From the NCBI GenBank assembly GCA_003223025.1, contig QHXR01000008.1:153634-217633 (forward strand): a stretch of 64,000 bases of DNA, given 5' to 3'. Below the pieces are notes generated by a model that saw only the letters and a list, made by a program, of their open reading frames with translations, had not been told where the DNA came from and did not search any database. This DNA comes from Acidobacteriota bacterium (GTDB lineage Bacteria > Acidobacteriota > Blastocatellia > Pyrinomonadales > Pyrinomonadaceae). Positions 18,147-27,453 of the stretch are shown here, piece after piece; positions within the stretch are counted from its first letter, which is position 1, and the number at the start of each line of letters is the position of its first letter. A program made the translations under genes and the position numbers.

Positions 18147-20510
18147 CTAGGGAACAAACGCGTTCGGTAGCGGACGATCGCCGTCCGCACCGAACTGCAC
18201 GATCTGTATTCCGGCGCTCGTTCTCGAGATGAACCACAGTGCGTTCGATGGACGGAATATTGTCGCGTCGAACTTGCCATCTCCGTCGTAATCACCCGGT
18301 GCGACGACGTCGCCGTTTATCCCGAACGGGAATCCGTAGAACGAGAAGTCTTCGCTTCTGACGATGAGCCATTGACCTGTGGACGGACGCCAGATCGCGA
18401 TGTCGGCTTTGCCATCGCCCGTGTAATCACCCTGGACTGCCTTGTCCGTGTTCGCACCGAATTGCATCGCGAGCAAGCCCGCCGAGCTTCGATCGATCCA
18501 CCATTCGGCGCCGCCTGTAGCTTGCCGAAAAATTCCCACGTCCGCTTTTCCATCCGCGTCGTAATCCGCAACGACCGGAGCGTCGCCGGTGCTGCCGAAC
18601 TGGAATATCCGGGTCGGTGCTCCCGAGGATTGCGAGATATACCACGTCGAAGACGAAGGACGGAACACCGCGAAGTCAGCCTTGCCATCCGCATCGTAAT
18701 CTGCCGGTGCTGGGATATCGGCGTGTGCTCCGAACGGAACTGAGAAGAACGAGAAGTCCTCGGAGCGAAGAACGAACCATTCGCCGGAGAAGGGAATGAA
18801 GTAAGCGATATCTACTTTTCCGTCGCCGGTGTAATCAGCCGGAACTATCGGGTAGGTCGGCGCACCAAATCGGAGCGCGAATGTCTCGCCGGTTGAACTC
18901 CGATTGATCCACCAGTCGGCTGAGAGTGTATGCGTACGAAAGATCCCGACGTCGGTCTTGCGGTCGCCATCAAAATCGAATGGCGCGGCACCGCCGGGAG
19001 TTTCGAACGCTCCGATGTCCGAACCGTTGCCACCCGGAGCATTTGGAACGGATCCTCGATCCGCAGGACGCGGCCGGCCGCGTTGATCCGTTGTTATGCC
19101 GGCGACGGCACTCGCTTTGTCGATCGCCGGACTTCCGAGCAGCAGTGCGTGAGTGTTTGTAGGCCCGCCGTTATTCGCCAATGGACCCAGCAGCGGGTCA
19201 ACATTCACGATGTCTTCCGGGCCGCCGCTGATCACCATTCCGGAAGTATTCCCGATCAGGTTGTAACCCATCGACGTGAGTTCGCCTGTGAAATCCGGAG
19301 AGTTCGCGGCCACGTTTCTAGCGATGATTGAATTGCGTGCCGATACCCCGCTGGCGGTACAGACCCCGCCACAACCGTTAGCTTGGTTAAAAGCGATCGT
19401 TGTATAAACGAGTTGGAAAAAGTTTCCCAACAATCCGCCGCCGTTGCCGGCCGCCATGTTTCCACTGACCGTCGAGTTGGTCAAAGTGACGGTCGATCCA
19501 GTATTGAATATCCCTCCGCCGCCGGTAGTGCCCGGAGCGTTGTTACCGCTGATCGTCGAACCGACGATGCTTACTGTGCCGTTACCGAAATTGTTATGAA
19601 GACCACCGCCGCCGCCGCTGGCGGTGTTCCCACTAATGATCGAATTGGTGATCGTCAGGGTTCCTACACTGTTTCTTACGCCGCCGCCGGTGCTACCGGT
19701 CGTGTTGAAGCTGATCACGGAATTCGAGATACTCATCGTCCCCATATTCAAATTTCCCACGCCGCCGCCGCCATCTATGTTCTCCCCAGTTGCCTCGTTA
19801 TGTATTATTTGGGAATTGACGATCGTAAAGGTGACTGGAAGCGAGGTGCCGAAACCGAAATTTGCGACCCCGCCATAGTTCAAACCCGCTCGATTGTTTC
19901 GGACGATCGAGTTCGTGAGAGTGACGTTGCCCGATGCATTCGAGATACCGGCGGCTGAACCGCTATTCGTGACGTTATTCCGAATCACCGAATTGTTGAT
20001 GAATAATGTTCCGGCATTCTCGATTCCGGCCCCGCCAAAACTGGCATCACCGCCACTGACGGGCGGGCATCCCGTGAAGGGACCAAAACTCGTATTACCA
20101 TCGGCTATGGTCAGATTATTCAATGTCGCCGTTGCACCGGGAAACACCCTGAAAACTCGACTCAGATTGTTGCCCGACACAATTAACTGATCCGCGCTCC
20201 TTCCATTCACCGAGAGGGAACCGTTGTTGCACACCGGGAGGTGGCCGCTAGTGAGCGCGATCGTTCGCGCGGTCGAAAAGACGGCCGGGTCGAAGACGAC
20301 CGAATCGTCGCCCGCCGCCGTATTCGCTGCGGCGATCGCCTCGCGAAGCGAGCAGTCCGCGTCGCACACGCCATCATTTGTATCGTTGACCTTTGTGACC
20401 GTAAAAGTCGCCGCAAATGTCGCGGAGCCGAGAACAAGACCGAGAGCCACCGCCAAAAAAAAGCGGACGGCGAACATGCCGCTGAGAGAGTTCAACTTGT
20501 TATGTGACAT
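18147..20510 (-). CDS. Secreted CSLREA / choice-of-anchor Q / FG-GAP repeat protein
   Basis: A 787-residue exported protein. I start at the ATG at 20510, which is followed by a signal peptide (FAVRFFLAVALGLVLGSATF); the frame extends upstream without support. A CSLREA motif (DADCSLREAIAAANT) marks the N-terminus. A right-handed beta-helix of Asn/Ser/Gly-rich repeats follows (NNSVIRNN, SNSVISFN, NSTVSGN). A choice-of-anchor Q segment lies near residue 450-500 (PLANNGGPTNTHALLLGSPA). The last 280 residues hold FG-GAP/VCBS repeats (FDFDGDRKTDVGIFR, YDADGKADFAVFRPSS). The FG-GAP part is almost the same as in the gene at 20941. Probably a cell-surface or released adhesin-like protein. Confidence 0.88.
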   Translation of the reverse strand: MSHNKLNSLSGMFAVRFFLAVALGLVLGSATFAATFTVTKVNDTNDGVCDADCSLREAIAAANTAAGDDSVVFDPAVFSTARTIALTSGHLPVCNNGSLSVNGRSADQLIVSGNNLSRVFRVFPGATATLNNLTIADGNTSFGPFTGCPPVSGGDASFGGAGIENAGTLFINNSVIRNNVTNSGSAAGISNASGNVTLTNSIVRNNRAGLNYGGVANFGFGTSLPVTFTIVNSQIIHNEATGENIDGGGGVGNLNMGTMSISNSVISFNTTGSTGGGVRNSVGTLTITNSIISGNTASGGGGGLHNNFGNGTVSIVGSTISGNNAPGTTGGGGIFNTGSTVTLTNSTVSGNMAAGNGGGLLGNFFQLVYTTIAFNQANGCGGVCTASGVSARNSIIARNVAANSPDFTGELTSMGYNLIGNTSGMVISGGPEDIVNVDPLLGPLANNGGPTNTHALLLGSPAIDKASAVAGITTDQRGRPRPADRGSVPNAPGGNGSDIGAFETPGGAAPFDFDGDRKTDVGIFRTHTLSADWWINRSSTGETFALRFGAPTYPIVPADYTGDGKVDIAYFIPFSGEWFVLRSEDFSFFSVPFGAHADIPAPADYDADGKADFAVFRPSSSTWYISQSSGAPTRIFQFGSTGDAPVVADYDADGKADVGIFRQATGGAEWWIDRSSAGLLAMQFGANTDKAVQGDYTGDGKADIAIWRPSTGQWLIVRSEDFSFYGFPFGINGDVVAPGDYDGDGKFDATIFRPSNALWFISRTSAGIQIVQFGADGDRPLPNAFVP

Positions 20511-20676
20511 TTTATTTATTCCATCGGCTGCCCATCTGGGCGCGGATGGTGAGAGTGAAAGACGGAAAGACAACATGCTTCTATACCAAATTTGGATGCA
20601 GTTACTTTTCTTTTTTGTTCGTGGACTTGGGGAAAGAACGAATGTTCGAATGGAAACATAACACAACGACTTAAGG

Positions 20677-20935
20677 ATGGTCTAGCAAAAAAGGCTCCAA
20701 CTCTGCCCTGGGAAAGGGGGAGATCCCGCGCGGAAAATTGGGCGTGCTTTCGTTGGACCAGGAACCGTGAGCACGACATTTGTTCCGGTAGTCGAAACGA
20801 TCAATCGCGGGATCGAGCAGCGTGTCTGGAGAGTCTGACGTCGCCGGGTACGATCCGTCTCGGAAAGCGGACGGAGAATAAAGTCCCGAAGATCAAGGAT
20901 CTCGTTCCGCTTCCGATTCCGGCTTCGGCGCTTAA
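20677..20935 (+). pseudogene. Truncated, frameshifted copy of the inositol-3-phosphate synthase 5' end
   Basis: From about 20730 the plus strand aligns with codons about 13-73 of the intact gene at 24261. Readable blocks are GKLGVL, then GPGTVSTTFVPVVETINRG (intact: GLGAVSTTFVAGVEAIKRG), then SLTSPGTIRLGKRTENKV and PKIKDLVPL (intact: SLTQMGTIRLGKRTDNNV, PKIKDFVPL). Frames change after GVL and again between positions 20823 and 20840, where two single-base insertions relative to the intact gene fit exactly. Similarity stops at about 20910 and the gene at 20941 begins. A possible original start is the ATG at 20677. It lies 166 bases from the start of the FG-GAP gene on its left, against 197 for the intact pair, so the whole divergent unit seems to have been duplicated. 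Confidence 0.8.
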
Positions 20936-20940
20936 CTCTT

Positions 20941-23900
20941 TTACGGAACAAACGCGTTCGGTAGCGGACGATCGCCGTTCGAGCCGAACTGCACGATCTG
21001 CGTTCCCGCTGTCGTTCTCGAGATGAACCACGTCGCGCTCGATGGACGGAATACCGTCACATCGAACTTGCCGTCTCCGTCGTAGTCACCGGGAGCGACG
21101 ACATCGCCGCTAGTGCCGAACGGGAATCCGTAAAACGAGAAGTCTTCGCTTCGAACGATCAGCCACTCGCCTGTCGAAGGTCTCCAGATCGCGACATCCG
21201 CTTTTCCGTCGCCGGTGTAATCACCTTGAACCGGCTTGTCGGAATTACCACCGAATTGCATCGCGAGTAGTCCTGCTGTCGAACGCTGCACCCACCACTC
21301 GGCTCCGCCTGCGGCCTTCCGGAAGATCCCGACATCTGCTTTTCCATCCGCGTCGTAATCGGAGACGACCGGAGAATCGCCGGTGATACCGAATTGGAAT
21401 ATCCGAGTCGGTGCTCCACTCGATTGCGAAACGAACCATGTCGATGAAGACGGTCTGAACACAGCGAAGTCAGCCTTTCCATCCGCATCATAATCCGCCG
21501 GAACCGGAACATCGCCATTCGTCCCGAACGGAAGAGCAAAGAATGAGAAGTCCTCCGATCTCAGCACGTACCATTCACCCGAGCTCGGTCTAAAGAACGC
21601 GATGTCAGACTTACCATCGCCAGTGAAATCAGCCGGCCCGATCTTGTCGGTCGACGCGCCAAACTGCAGCGCGAAAGTCTGACCGTTTCCGCTTCGATTG
21701 ATCCACCATTCTCCACCGCTCGGACGAAATATTCCGATGTCAGTTTTACCATCGCCATCGAAATCGAATGGCACGGCTCCGCCGACCGTGACTTGAACTA
21801 CACCCGAGACGGTCTCGTTACGAAATCGCGAAAATACACCGGAGGCGATAAATCCGCCGTCGGCGGCGGGACTAAATCCGGACAGTTTTGCAAGCCCGTC
21901 AAATCGCGACTGGATTACCGTTCGATCGAGCTCGCCGGTCGACGTCAACCGTGCGACTGATGAGGCCGGCACCGAATTGACGCGTCCGAACGAACCGGCA
22001 ATCACGATCCGGCCATCGGCTCCGACAATTATCTTTCGAATATCATCGCTCGTGAATCCGACCCCGATTGAGGGTTGATTGAAGCTGACATCTTTCGTGC
22101 CGTTTGCATTCAGCCGCGTCAGCATTGGCTGACCTGGCAAAAAACCGAACGATCCGCCGACGAGAATTTTTCCGTCGGGCTGTCGCGTCAGGCTCTTTAC
22201 AAAGTACGGAATATTCGTGCTCTCAGTCGGAGGTGTGAATGTCGCATCGACCGTACCGTCCGAGTTAAGACCGACAAGCGAGAGAGTCGTCGTGCTTCCG
22301 GGCATTCTGAAATCACCGCCAAGCAGGATCTTCCCGGACGGAAGCTCGAGAAAAACATTGGAATAGTTGTTGTACGTAGTGCTGAGCGGGTTCGAAAAAC
22401 CGGCGTCGAAGCTGCCGTTGGAATTGAGACGGGCCATCCGATAGCAGGCTGTGCCGTTCACAGATTCGAACGCTCCCCCAATGAGTATCTTTCCGTCCGA
22501 TTGCACATAGAGTGTCTCGACAGTCCCCGGTCCGCTGCTGGTGTGTGTAAGCACCGGGTTGAAGGACGCGTCGAGTGTTCCATCGGCATTGAGTCGGGCT
22601 ATGTATGTCCGCGCCTGACCGCTTACCTGGACGAATGCACCGCCGATCAGAATCTTTGCGTCCGGCTGAAGTACGATCTGCTGCACCCAAGATCCGGTTG
22701 CAATAGAGGCGTTGAACGTGGAGTCGAGGCTTCCATCCGGATTCAATCGCGCGAGTCCATCCCGCACCACACCGTTCACACGATGAAAGTTTCCGGCGAT
22801 AATCACCTTTCCATCGGCTTGAACCGCCGAGGCGGTGTTCTGTACGGCGTTGCCGCCAAAGTTTGGACTAAAAGTTTCGTTCAGAAAACCGTTGGCATCG
22901 ATTCGAGATAAATTTTCTGCGACAGCGCCGTTGATCGATCGGTAATTACCCGTCAGCAAAAAGCCGCCGGCCGGATGGGGCCGAAAGTTTATGAACCCGG
23001 ATTCGGAAACCGAGAATGCCGGGTTGAACGTTCCATCGATCGACGCATTCTCGTTAAGCCGGACGGTTCCGTTGACAGGTGATCCGTTGATCGTGCTGAA
23101 GCCCCCGTGTATTAGGAGTTTCCCATCGGGTTGCAGGAACGACGAGTTGACGGTCATGTTTACGCCAAAGCTAATCGTATAAGACTGGTCGAGCGTACCG
23201 TCGGAATTCAAAAGACAAACATTCTTGCAAATCGTGACGTTGCTTACTTTGAGCTCAAATCCTCCGGTGATGTAAAGCTTTCCATCCGCTCTTTCATGCG
23301 TACCACTGATCCAGAAAAAATTAGTCGGCGACGGAGATATTGCAAATGAGGAATCAAGAGAACCATCCGAATTCAAGCGCGCGATAGATGGCCGCGTCGT
23401 GGAGTTGATGGAGTTGAAGTTTCCGGAGATGACGATCTTTCCGTCGGACTGGAACAGGATCGTGCTTACTGGTTCTGCATTGAAGCTCAAAGTTATCTCG
23501 CCGAGGAATGAAGTATCAAATGATCCGTCGGTGTTTATTCGTGCCAGACCTTTCCGATTTATGCCGTTCACTTGAGTGAAACTTCCCGCAATAATGACCT
23601 TGCCGTCGGGCTGCAATGCGAGATTCGTTAATTTGCTGTTTGGTCCCGTTCCCGTATTGAATGTAGTGTCGAGGGAGCCGTCGGCGTTGAGTCGAGCGAG
23701 GTGATTTTTGAGAACGCCATTGATCGATGTGAAGTTGCCGCCAATGACAAACTTTCCATCCGCCTGGAGGAGAACTTTTCGGATTACTGGTTCCTCGAGG
23801 GAGCTGCTGACGATTCCCGGTGAGAACGACTGATCGAGAGTTCCATCGGCATTCAGGATTGCGAGACAGCTTCTGAATTTTCCGTTAGCTACGCTGAAGT

Positions 23901-24063
23901 TTCCGGATACCGCAATCCTTCCGTCCGGAAGAAAAACGGCGTCGTTCGTCCCCGGACCCGACTGAATGTACGACAGCACCGGCGGAGTAAACGTCGCTGA
24001 AGCAAAAAACTGGACGGAGAGAAACAACAGTAAAACAAGCGCGGGAAAAAGTTTGGGAATCAT
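20941..24063 (-). CDS. Secreted delta-60 repeat / FG-GAP repeat protein
   Basis: A 1040-residue exported protein with a signal peptide over residues 1-24. Residues about 35-760 consist of delta-60 (DUF5122) beta-propeller repeats with the pattern LQPDGKVIIAGSF...NGxxRxxLARLNxDGSLDxSF, about 14 copies. From about residue 765 an FG-GAP/VCBS module follows (FDFDGDGKTDIGIFRPSG, YDADGKADFAVFRPSS, GDYTGDGKADVAIWRPST) and ends in DRPLPNAFVP. That module is nearly the same as in the gene at 18147, though the N-terminal halves are unrelated. Likely a surface or secreted carbohydrate- or protein-binding scaffold. Divergent from the inositol-3-phosphate synthase. Confidence 0.9.
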   Translation of the reverse strand: MIPKLFPALVLLLFLSVQFFASATFTPPVLSYIQSGPGTNDAVFLPDGRIAVSGNFSVANGKFRSCLAILNADGTLDQSFSPGIVSSSLEEPVIRKVLLQADGKFVIGGNFTSINGVLKNHLARLNADGSLDTTFNTGTGPNSKLTNLALQPDGKVIIAGSFTQVNGINRKGLARINTDGSFDTSFLGEITLSFNAEPVSTILFQSDGKIVISGNFNSINSTTRPSIARLNSDGSLDSSFAISPSPTNFFWISGTHERADGKLYITGGFELKVSNVTICKNVCLLNSDGTLDQSYTISFGVNMTVNSSFLQPDGKLLIHGGFSTINGSPVNGTVRLNENASIDGTFNPAFSVSESGFINFRPHPAGGFLLTGNYRSINGAVAENLSRIDANGFLNETFSPNFGGNAVQNTASAVQADGKVIIAGNFHRVNGVVRDGLARLNPDGSLDSTFNASIATGSWVQQIVLQPDAKILIGGAFVQVSGQARTYIARLNADGTLDASFNPVLTHTSSGPGTVETLYVQSDGKILIGGAFESVNGTACYRMARLNSNGSFDAGFSNPLSTTYNNYSNVFLELPSGKILLGGDFRMPGSTTTLSLVGLNSDGTVDATFTPPTESTNIPYFVKSLTRQPDGKILVGGSFGFLPGQPMLTRLNANGTKDVSFNQPSIGVGFTSDDIRKIIVGADGRIVIAGSFGRVNSVPASSVARLTSTGELDRTVIQSRFDGLAKLSGFSPAADGGFIASGVFSRFRNETVSGVVQVTVGGAVPFDFDGDGKTDIGIFRPSGGEWWINRSGNGQTFALQFGASTDKIGPADFTGDGKSDIAFFRPSSGEWYVLRSEDFSFFALPFGTNGDVPVPADYDADGKADFAVFRPSSSTWFVSQSSGAPTRIFQFGITGDSPVVSDYDADGKADVGIFRKAAGGAEWWVQRSTAGLLAMQFGGNSDKPVQGDYTGDGKADVAIWRPSTGEWLIVRSEDFSFYGFPFGTSGDVVAPGDYDGDGKFDVTVFRPSSATWFISRTTAGTQIVQFGSNGDRPLPNAFVP

Positions 24064-24260
24064 ATTCTTAAAGGCGTTGACGCCATGTTCGAGTTTTGTT
24101 TCAACGTCGACCGAATTGGGGGTAGCGAATCGAAATTATAATAGTGCGATCTGCTTTTGCCAACTAAAATATGCGTGAAAAATAATCTCTGCGCGGACCG
24201 AGGTTGCCTTAACAATTCCGTAAAGCTATTCTCTTTTCCATACGTTAGCTAGGAGGATAG

Positions 24261-25577
24261 ATGGCTGAGAAGGGTGTAAAGATCGCTCCCGCGAAAGGAA
24301 AACTGGGTGTTTTGCTGGTCGGCCTCGGGGCGGTGAGCACTACGTTCGTCGCGGGAGTCGAGGCGATCAAACGCGGTCTCGCTCAGCCGGTCGGAAGCCT
24401 CACGCAAATGGGAACGATCCGGCTCGGCAAACGGACGGATAACAACGTCCCTAAGATCAAAGACTTTGTCCCGCTCGCGACGCTCGAGGACATCGTTTTC
24501 GGAGCGTGGGACATATTTCCCGACAATGCATTCGACGCCGCGATGAACGCCGGCGTCCTCGATAAGGATCTCCTCAATCAAGTCTCAGAACAGCTCTCGT
24601 CGCTCAAACCGATGGCCGCGGTGTTCGAGCAGAATTACGTCAAGCGCCTTCACGGCGAGAACGTGAAATCCGGAAAGAACAAGATGGAGCTGGCCGAGCA
24701 GCTCATCGCTGATATCGCCCGGTTCAAAAGTGATAACGGATGCGATCGGCTCGTCATGGTATGGGCGGCGTCGACCGAGATCTTTCTCGAGGAATCGGAA
24801 GTTCACGGCTCGCTCGAAGCATTCGAAAAAGGTTTGTATGACAGCCATCCGGCCATCGCGCCGTCGATGATCTACGCGTACGCATGTCTGAAGTCGGGCG
24901 TTCCGTTTGCCAACGGCGCACCGAATCTGACGGTCGACATTCCGGCGCTAAAAAATCTCGCGGATCAGATGCGCGTGCCGATCTGCGGAAAGGATTTCAA
25001 GACCGGACAGACGTGGATGAAGACACTTCTCGCGCCCGGGATCAAGGCCCGAATGCTCGGACTCGAAGGTTGGTACTCGACGAACATTCTCGGCAACCGC
25101 GACGGCGAGGTTCTGGACGATCCGGAAAATTTCAAGACGAAAGAAGAATCGAAGCTTTCGGTGCTCGAGCATATTTTGCAGCCCGAAGTTTATCCCGAAC
25201 TCTACGAAGGCTTCTCGCATGTCGTTCGCATCAACTACTATCCGCCGCGCGGCGACAACAAAGAAGGTTGGGACAACATCGACATCTTCGGCTGGCTCGG
25301 TTACAAGATGCAGATCAAGATCGACTTTCTCTGCCGTGATTCAATCCTCGCCGCGCCGCTTTGTCTGGACCTCGCGCTCTTCCTCGATCTCGCCCAACGC
25401 TCCGGCATGAAGGGCGTTCAGGAATGGCTCTCGTTCTACTTCAAATCTCCGCAGACGGCTCCGGGTCTGTATCCCGAGCATGACATCTTCATCCAGCTGA
25501 TGAAACTGAAAAACACGTTGCGACACCTGCGCGGCGAAGATCTCATCACGCATCTTGGACTCGAGTATTACGACTGA
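24261..25577 (+). CDS. ino1: Inositol-3-phosphate synthase
   Basis: A 438-residue enzyme that converts glucose-6-phosphate to 1D-myo-inositol-3-phosphate with NAD. The Rossmann motif is LGVLLVGLGAVSTT. The middle shows MVWAASTEIFLEESEVHGSL, and NGAPNLTVDIPALKNLA, GKDFKTGQTWMKTLLAPGIK and the C-terminal RINYYPPRGDNKEGWDNIDI segments are characteristic of MIPS. The start is clear: AGGAGG lies 6 bases upstream. Inositol could serve phosphatidylinositol or compatible-solute synthesis; no downstream phosphatase is in the window. A decayed copy of its 5' end lies at 20677-20935. Confidence 0.95.
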   Translation: MAEKGVKIAPAKGKLGVLLVGLGAVSTTFVAGVEAIKRGLAQPVGSLTQMGTIRLGKRTDNNVPKIKDFVPLATLEDIVFGAWDIFPDNAFDAAMNAGVLDKDLLNQVSEQLSSLKPMAAVFEQNYVKRLHGENVKSGKNKMELAEQLIADIARFKSDNGCDRLVMVWAASTEIFLEESEVHGSLEAFEKGLYDSHPAIAPSMIYAYACLKSGVPFANGAPNLTVDIPALKNLADQMRVPICGKDFKTGQTWMKTLLAPGIKARMLGLEGWYSTNILGNRDGEVLDDPENFKTKEESKLSVLEHILQPEVYPELYEGFSHVVRINYYPPRGDNKEGWDNIDIFGWLGYKMQIKIDFLCRDSILAAPLCLDLALFLDLAQRSGMKGVQEWLSFYFKSPQTAPGLYPEHDIFIQLMKLKNTLRHLRGEDLITHLGLEYYD

Positions 25578-25903
25578 CGACGCTCTACGCTTTGGTGCGC
25601 CGGCATACGTTTAGGGCGTGAACTCCTTTACGACGAGTCCGCCGGGGTTTCCATTTTTTTCTTGAACAATTCAAATATTTGTGCGATAAATGTCGATGGA
25701 TTGGTCAGCTCGGGCCGATTCGCCCTAACATCTGGACTGTTCAACCTCGAACCTTTTGCGTCCAGCAAACGTCTAATATTTTGAAATCATCAACAATTAC
25801 TACGGATTGCCGTAAAGGCTATCGGTATATCTGGTCTTAAAATTGCGTCTGAGGATAAATGTCCGGTGGCACCCCGGATTTAAAGTTAGACGAGGAGAAT
25901 GAG
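25578..25903. other. Intergenic region without a gene
   Basis: This 326-base gap holds no convincing reading frame or RNA gene. A TTGAAC near 25663 followed after about 17 bases by a GATAAAT-like box could be a promoter for the AAA ATPase, but the distance to the start is long. The last 30 bases hold the GAGGAG ribosome site of the next gene. Confidence 0.4.
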
Positions 25904-27112
25904 ATGAAAAACGAAACGGCCAAGAGAAAGGAGTCTGCGGATTCGGGTATATTGCTCGATCCGGAAAGGAAGAGTCCGAGGGCCAAAGAGTTTGAAGATA
26001 AGCTGTCCGCACTGATCGTAGGTCAGGAGCGTGCGGTACGCCGCGTTAGCGGACTGTTTCAGATCTATCTCGCCGGGATGAACAATCCTTCGAGGCCGAT
26101 CGGAACCATGCTGTTCCTCGGACCGACGGGCTCGGGTAAGACTCGCGTTGTCGAGGCCGCAGCCGAAGTTCTATTCGGAGAGCCGCATTCAGTAGTTAAG
26201 ATCGACTGCGCCGAATTTCAGCACTCGCACGAGATCGCAAAGCTCATCGGATCGCCTCCGGGATATCTCGGTCATCGCGAGACGTCTCCGATGCTAACTC
26301 AGGAGAATCTCGATAAAGCTCATACGGACGACACAAAACTTACTTTCGTTCTGTTTGACGAGATCGAGAAAGCGTCGGATTCACTCTGGCAGCTTCTGCT
26401 CGGAATTCTCGACAAGGCGACACTGACGCTCGGCGACAATCGGCGTGTCGATTTCTCGAGGACCGTTGTCATCATGACTTCGAATCTCGGCGCACGTGAA
26501 ATGTCGGACATGATCTCAGGCGGCATCGGCTTCGCACCGACGAAGGCAGGGAAGCCGGCCGAGGATAACGAGATCGATACGAAGATCTACCGGACGGCGC
26601 TCGAGGCTGCGAAGAGAAAATTCTCGCCGGAGTTCATGAACCGTATCGACAAGGTTGTCGTGTTCCGAAGCTTGAAGGAACATCATCTTCGAAAGATCCT
26701 CGACATAGAATTGACGGCGGTCCAGGATCGCATCACGGAATCGGCCGGAACGAAATTCATTTTCGAATGCTCGACCGAAGCCAAGGAGTTCTTACTTAGC
26801 GAAGGCATCGATCTTAAGTACGGAGCCCGGCATCTGAAGCGATCCATCGAACGGTTTTTGGTTTACCCGCTTTCGAACCTTGTTGCGACACAGCAGGTCG
26901 AGACCGGAGACTTTGTGATGATCGACTTTGATAACGAGAAGAAACTCCTCACGTTCCGCAAACATTCGGGCAAGATGATCGTCGCAGATCATTCGAACGG
27001 TTCTGAAGATGAAGAGCCGCTGGTGAAGTCGGATGCAGTGGGTGCTCCGCTTCCGCAGACGCAAGCCGCGACCGGCATGAGCAAGTCGAAAGGCGAGCGA
27101 AACGACGTTTAG
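25904..27112 (+). CDS. Stand-alone ClpB-D2-like AAA+ ATPase
   Basis: A 402-residue Clp/HSP100-type ATPase that has only the second AAA+ module. Visible motifs are Walker A GPTGSGKT, the pore-loop segment SPPGYLGH (GYLG in place of GYVG), Walker B VLFDEIEKA, sensor 1 VIMTSNLGAREM and the ClpB C-terminal domain (RFSPEFMNRIDKVVVF-like, then SEGIDLKYGARHLKRSIERF). ClpB has about 860 residues; the N domain, D1 and coiled-coil arm are absent. The ATG at 25904 follows GAGGAG at 8 bases and is preferred to the start 45 bases upstream. The C-terminal 50 residues are disordered. It may be an unfoldase or chaperone with unknown partner. A terminator follows. Confidence 0.88.
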   Translation: MKNETAKRKESADSGILLDPERKSPRAKEFEDKLSALIVGQERAVRRVSGLFQIYLAGMNNPSRPIGTMLFLGPTGSGKTRVVEAAAEVLFGEPHSVVKIDCAEFQHSHEIAKLIGSPPGYLGHRETSPMLTQENLDKAHTDDTKLTFVLFDEIEKASDSLWQLLLGILDKATLTLGDNRRVDFSRTVVIMTSNLGAREMSDMISGGIGFAPTKAGKPAEDNEIDTKIYRTALEAAKRKFSPEFMNRIDKVVVFRSLKEHHLRKILDIELTAVQDRITESAGTKFIFECSTEAKEFLLSEGIDLKYGARHLKRSIERFLVYPLSNLVATQQVETGDFVMIDFDNEKKLLTFRKHSGKMIVADHSNGSEDEEPLVKSDAVGAPLPQTQAATGMSKSKGERNDV

Positions 27113-27136
27113 TCGAGGGTAAGAGTTTTTAACCTA

Positions 27137-27168
27137 GAGGTCGTCCGAAAGGACGGCCTCTTTAAATT
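27137..27168 (+). terminator. Rho-independent terminator of the AAA+ gene
   Basis: GAGGTCGTCC at 27137-27146 pairs with GGACGGCCTC at 27151-27160 around a GAAA tetraloop, followed by TTTAAATT. Confidence 0.85.
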
Positions 27169-27170
27169 GC

Positions 27171-27344
27171 CACTAGCTTTAGCTAGTGGGCATCGACACA
27201 CAAGAAAGGCTTTAGCCGAGAAGAAACAAAAAAATCAGTATCCTTAGGGCTTTAGCCTAATTTAGCTAAAGCCATAAGGATTTTGATTTTTCGATTCGGC
27301 TAAAGCCTTTCTTGCACCCTAAGGCCCACTAGCTAAAGCTAGTG
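27171..27344. repeat. Nested palindromic element built from CTTTAGC/GCTAAAG words
   Basis: Left end 27171-27191 and right end 27324-27344 are reverse complements and each is itself a hairpin (CTAGCTTTAGCTAG). Inside, AAGAAAGGCTTTAGCC pairs with GGCTAAAGCCTTTCTT (27211-27226 and 27298-27313), and AGGGCTTTAGCC lies near the centre with its mate. It fills most of the gap between the AAA+ gene and the PLP enzyme. No gene is in this 341-base gap. Confidence 0.88.
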
Positions 27345-27453
27345 ATAATTTAAAAATCCGTACTCCTCATCGCGCTGAAGTTACCGGCTCCCTGACGTAG
27401 GAGCGCATTTGCGGAATAATATGGAAACACATACGGGATACCATATATGTCGC

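Noticed and set aside
20592-21026. Plus-strand frame of 144 residues as a gene
   Set aside because: Only a part reads as ino1-like (SLTSPGTIRL...), earlier parts are in other frames; it is better explained as a pseudogene fragment plus antisense to the FG-GAP gene.
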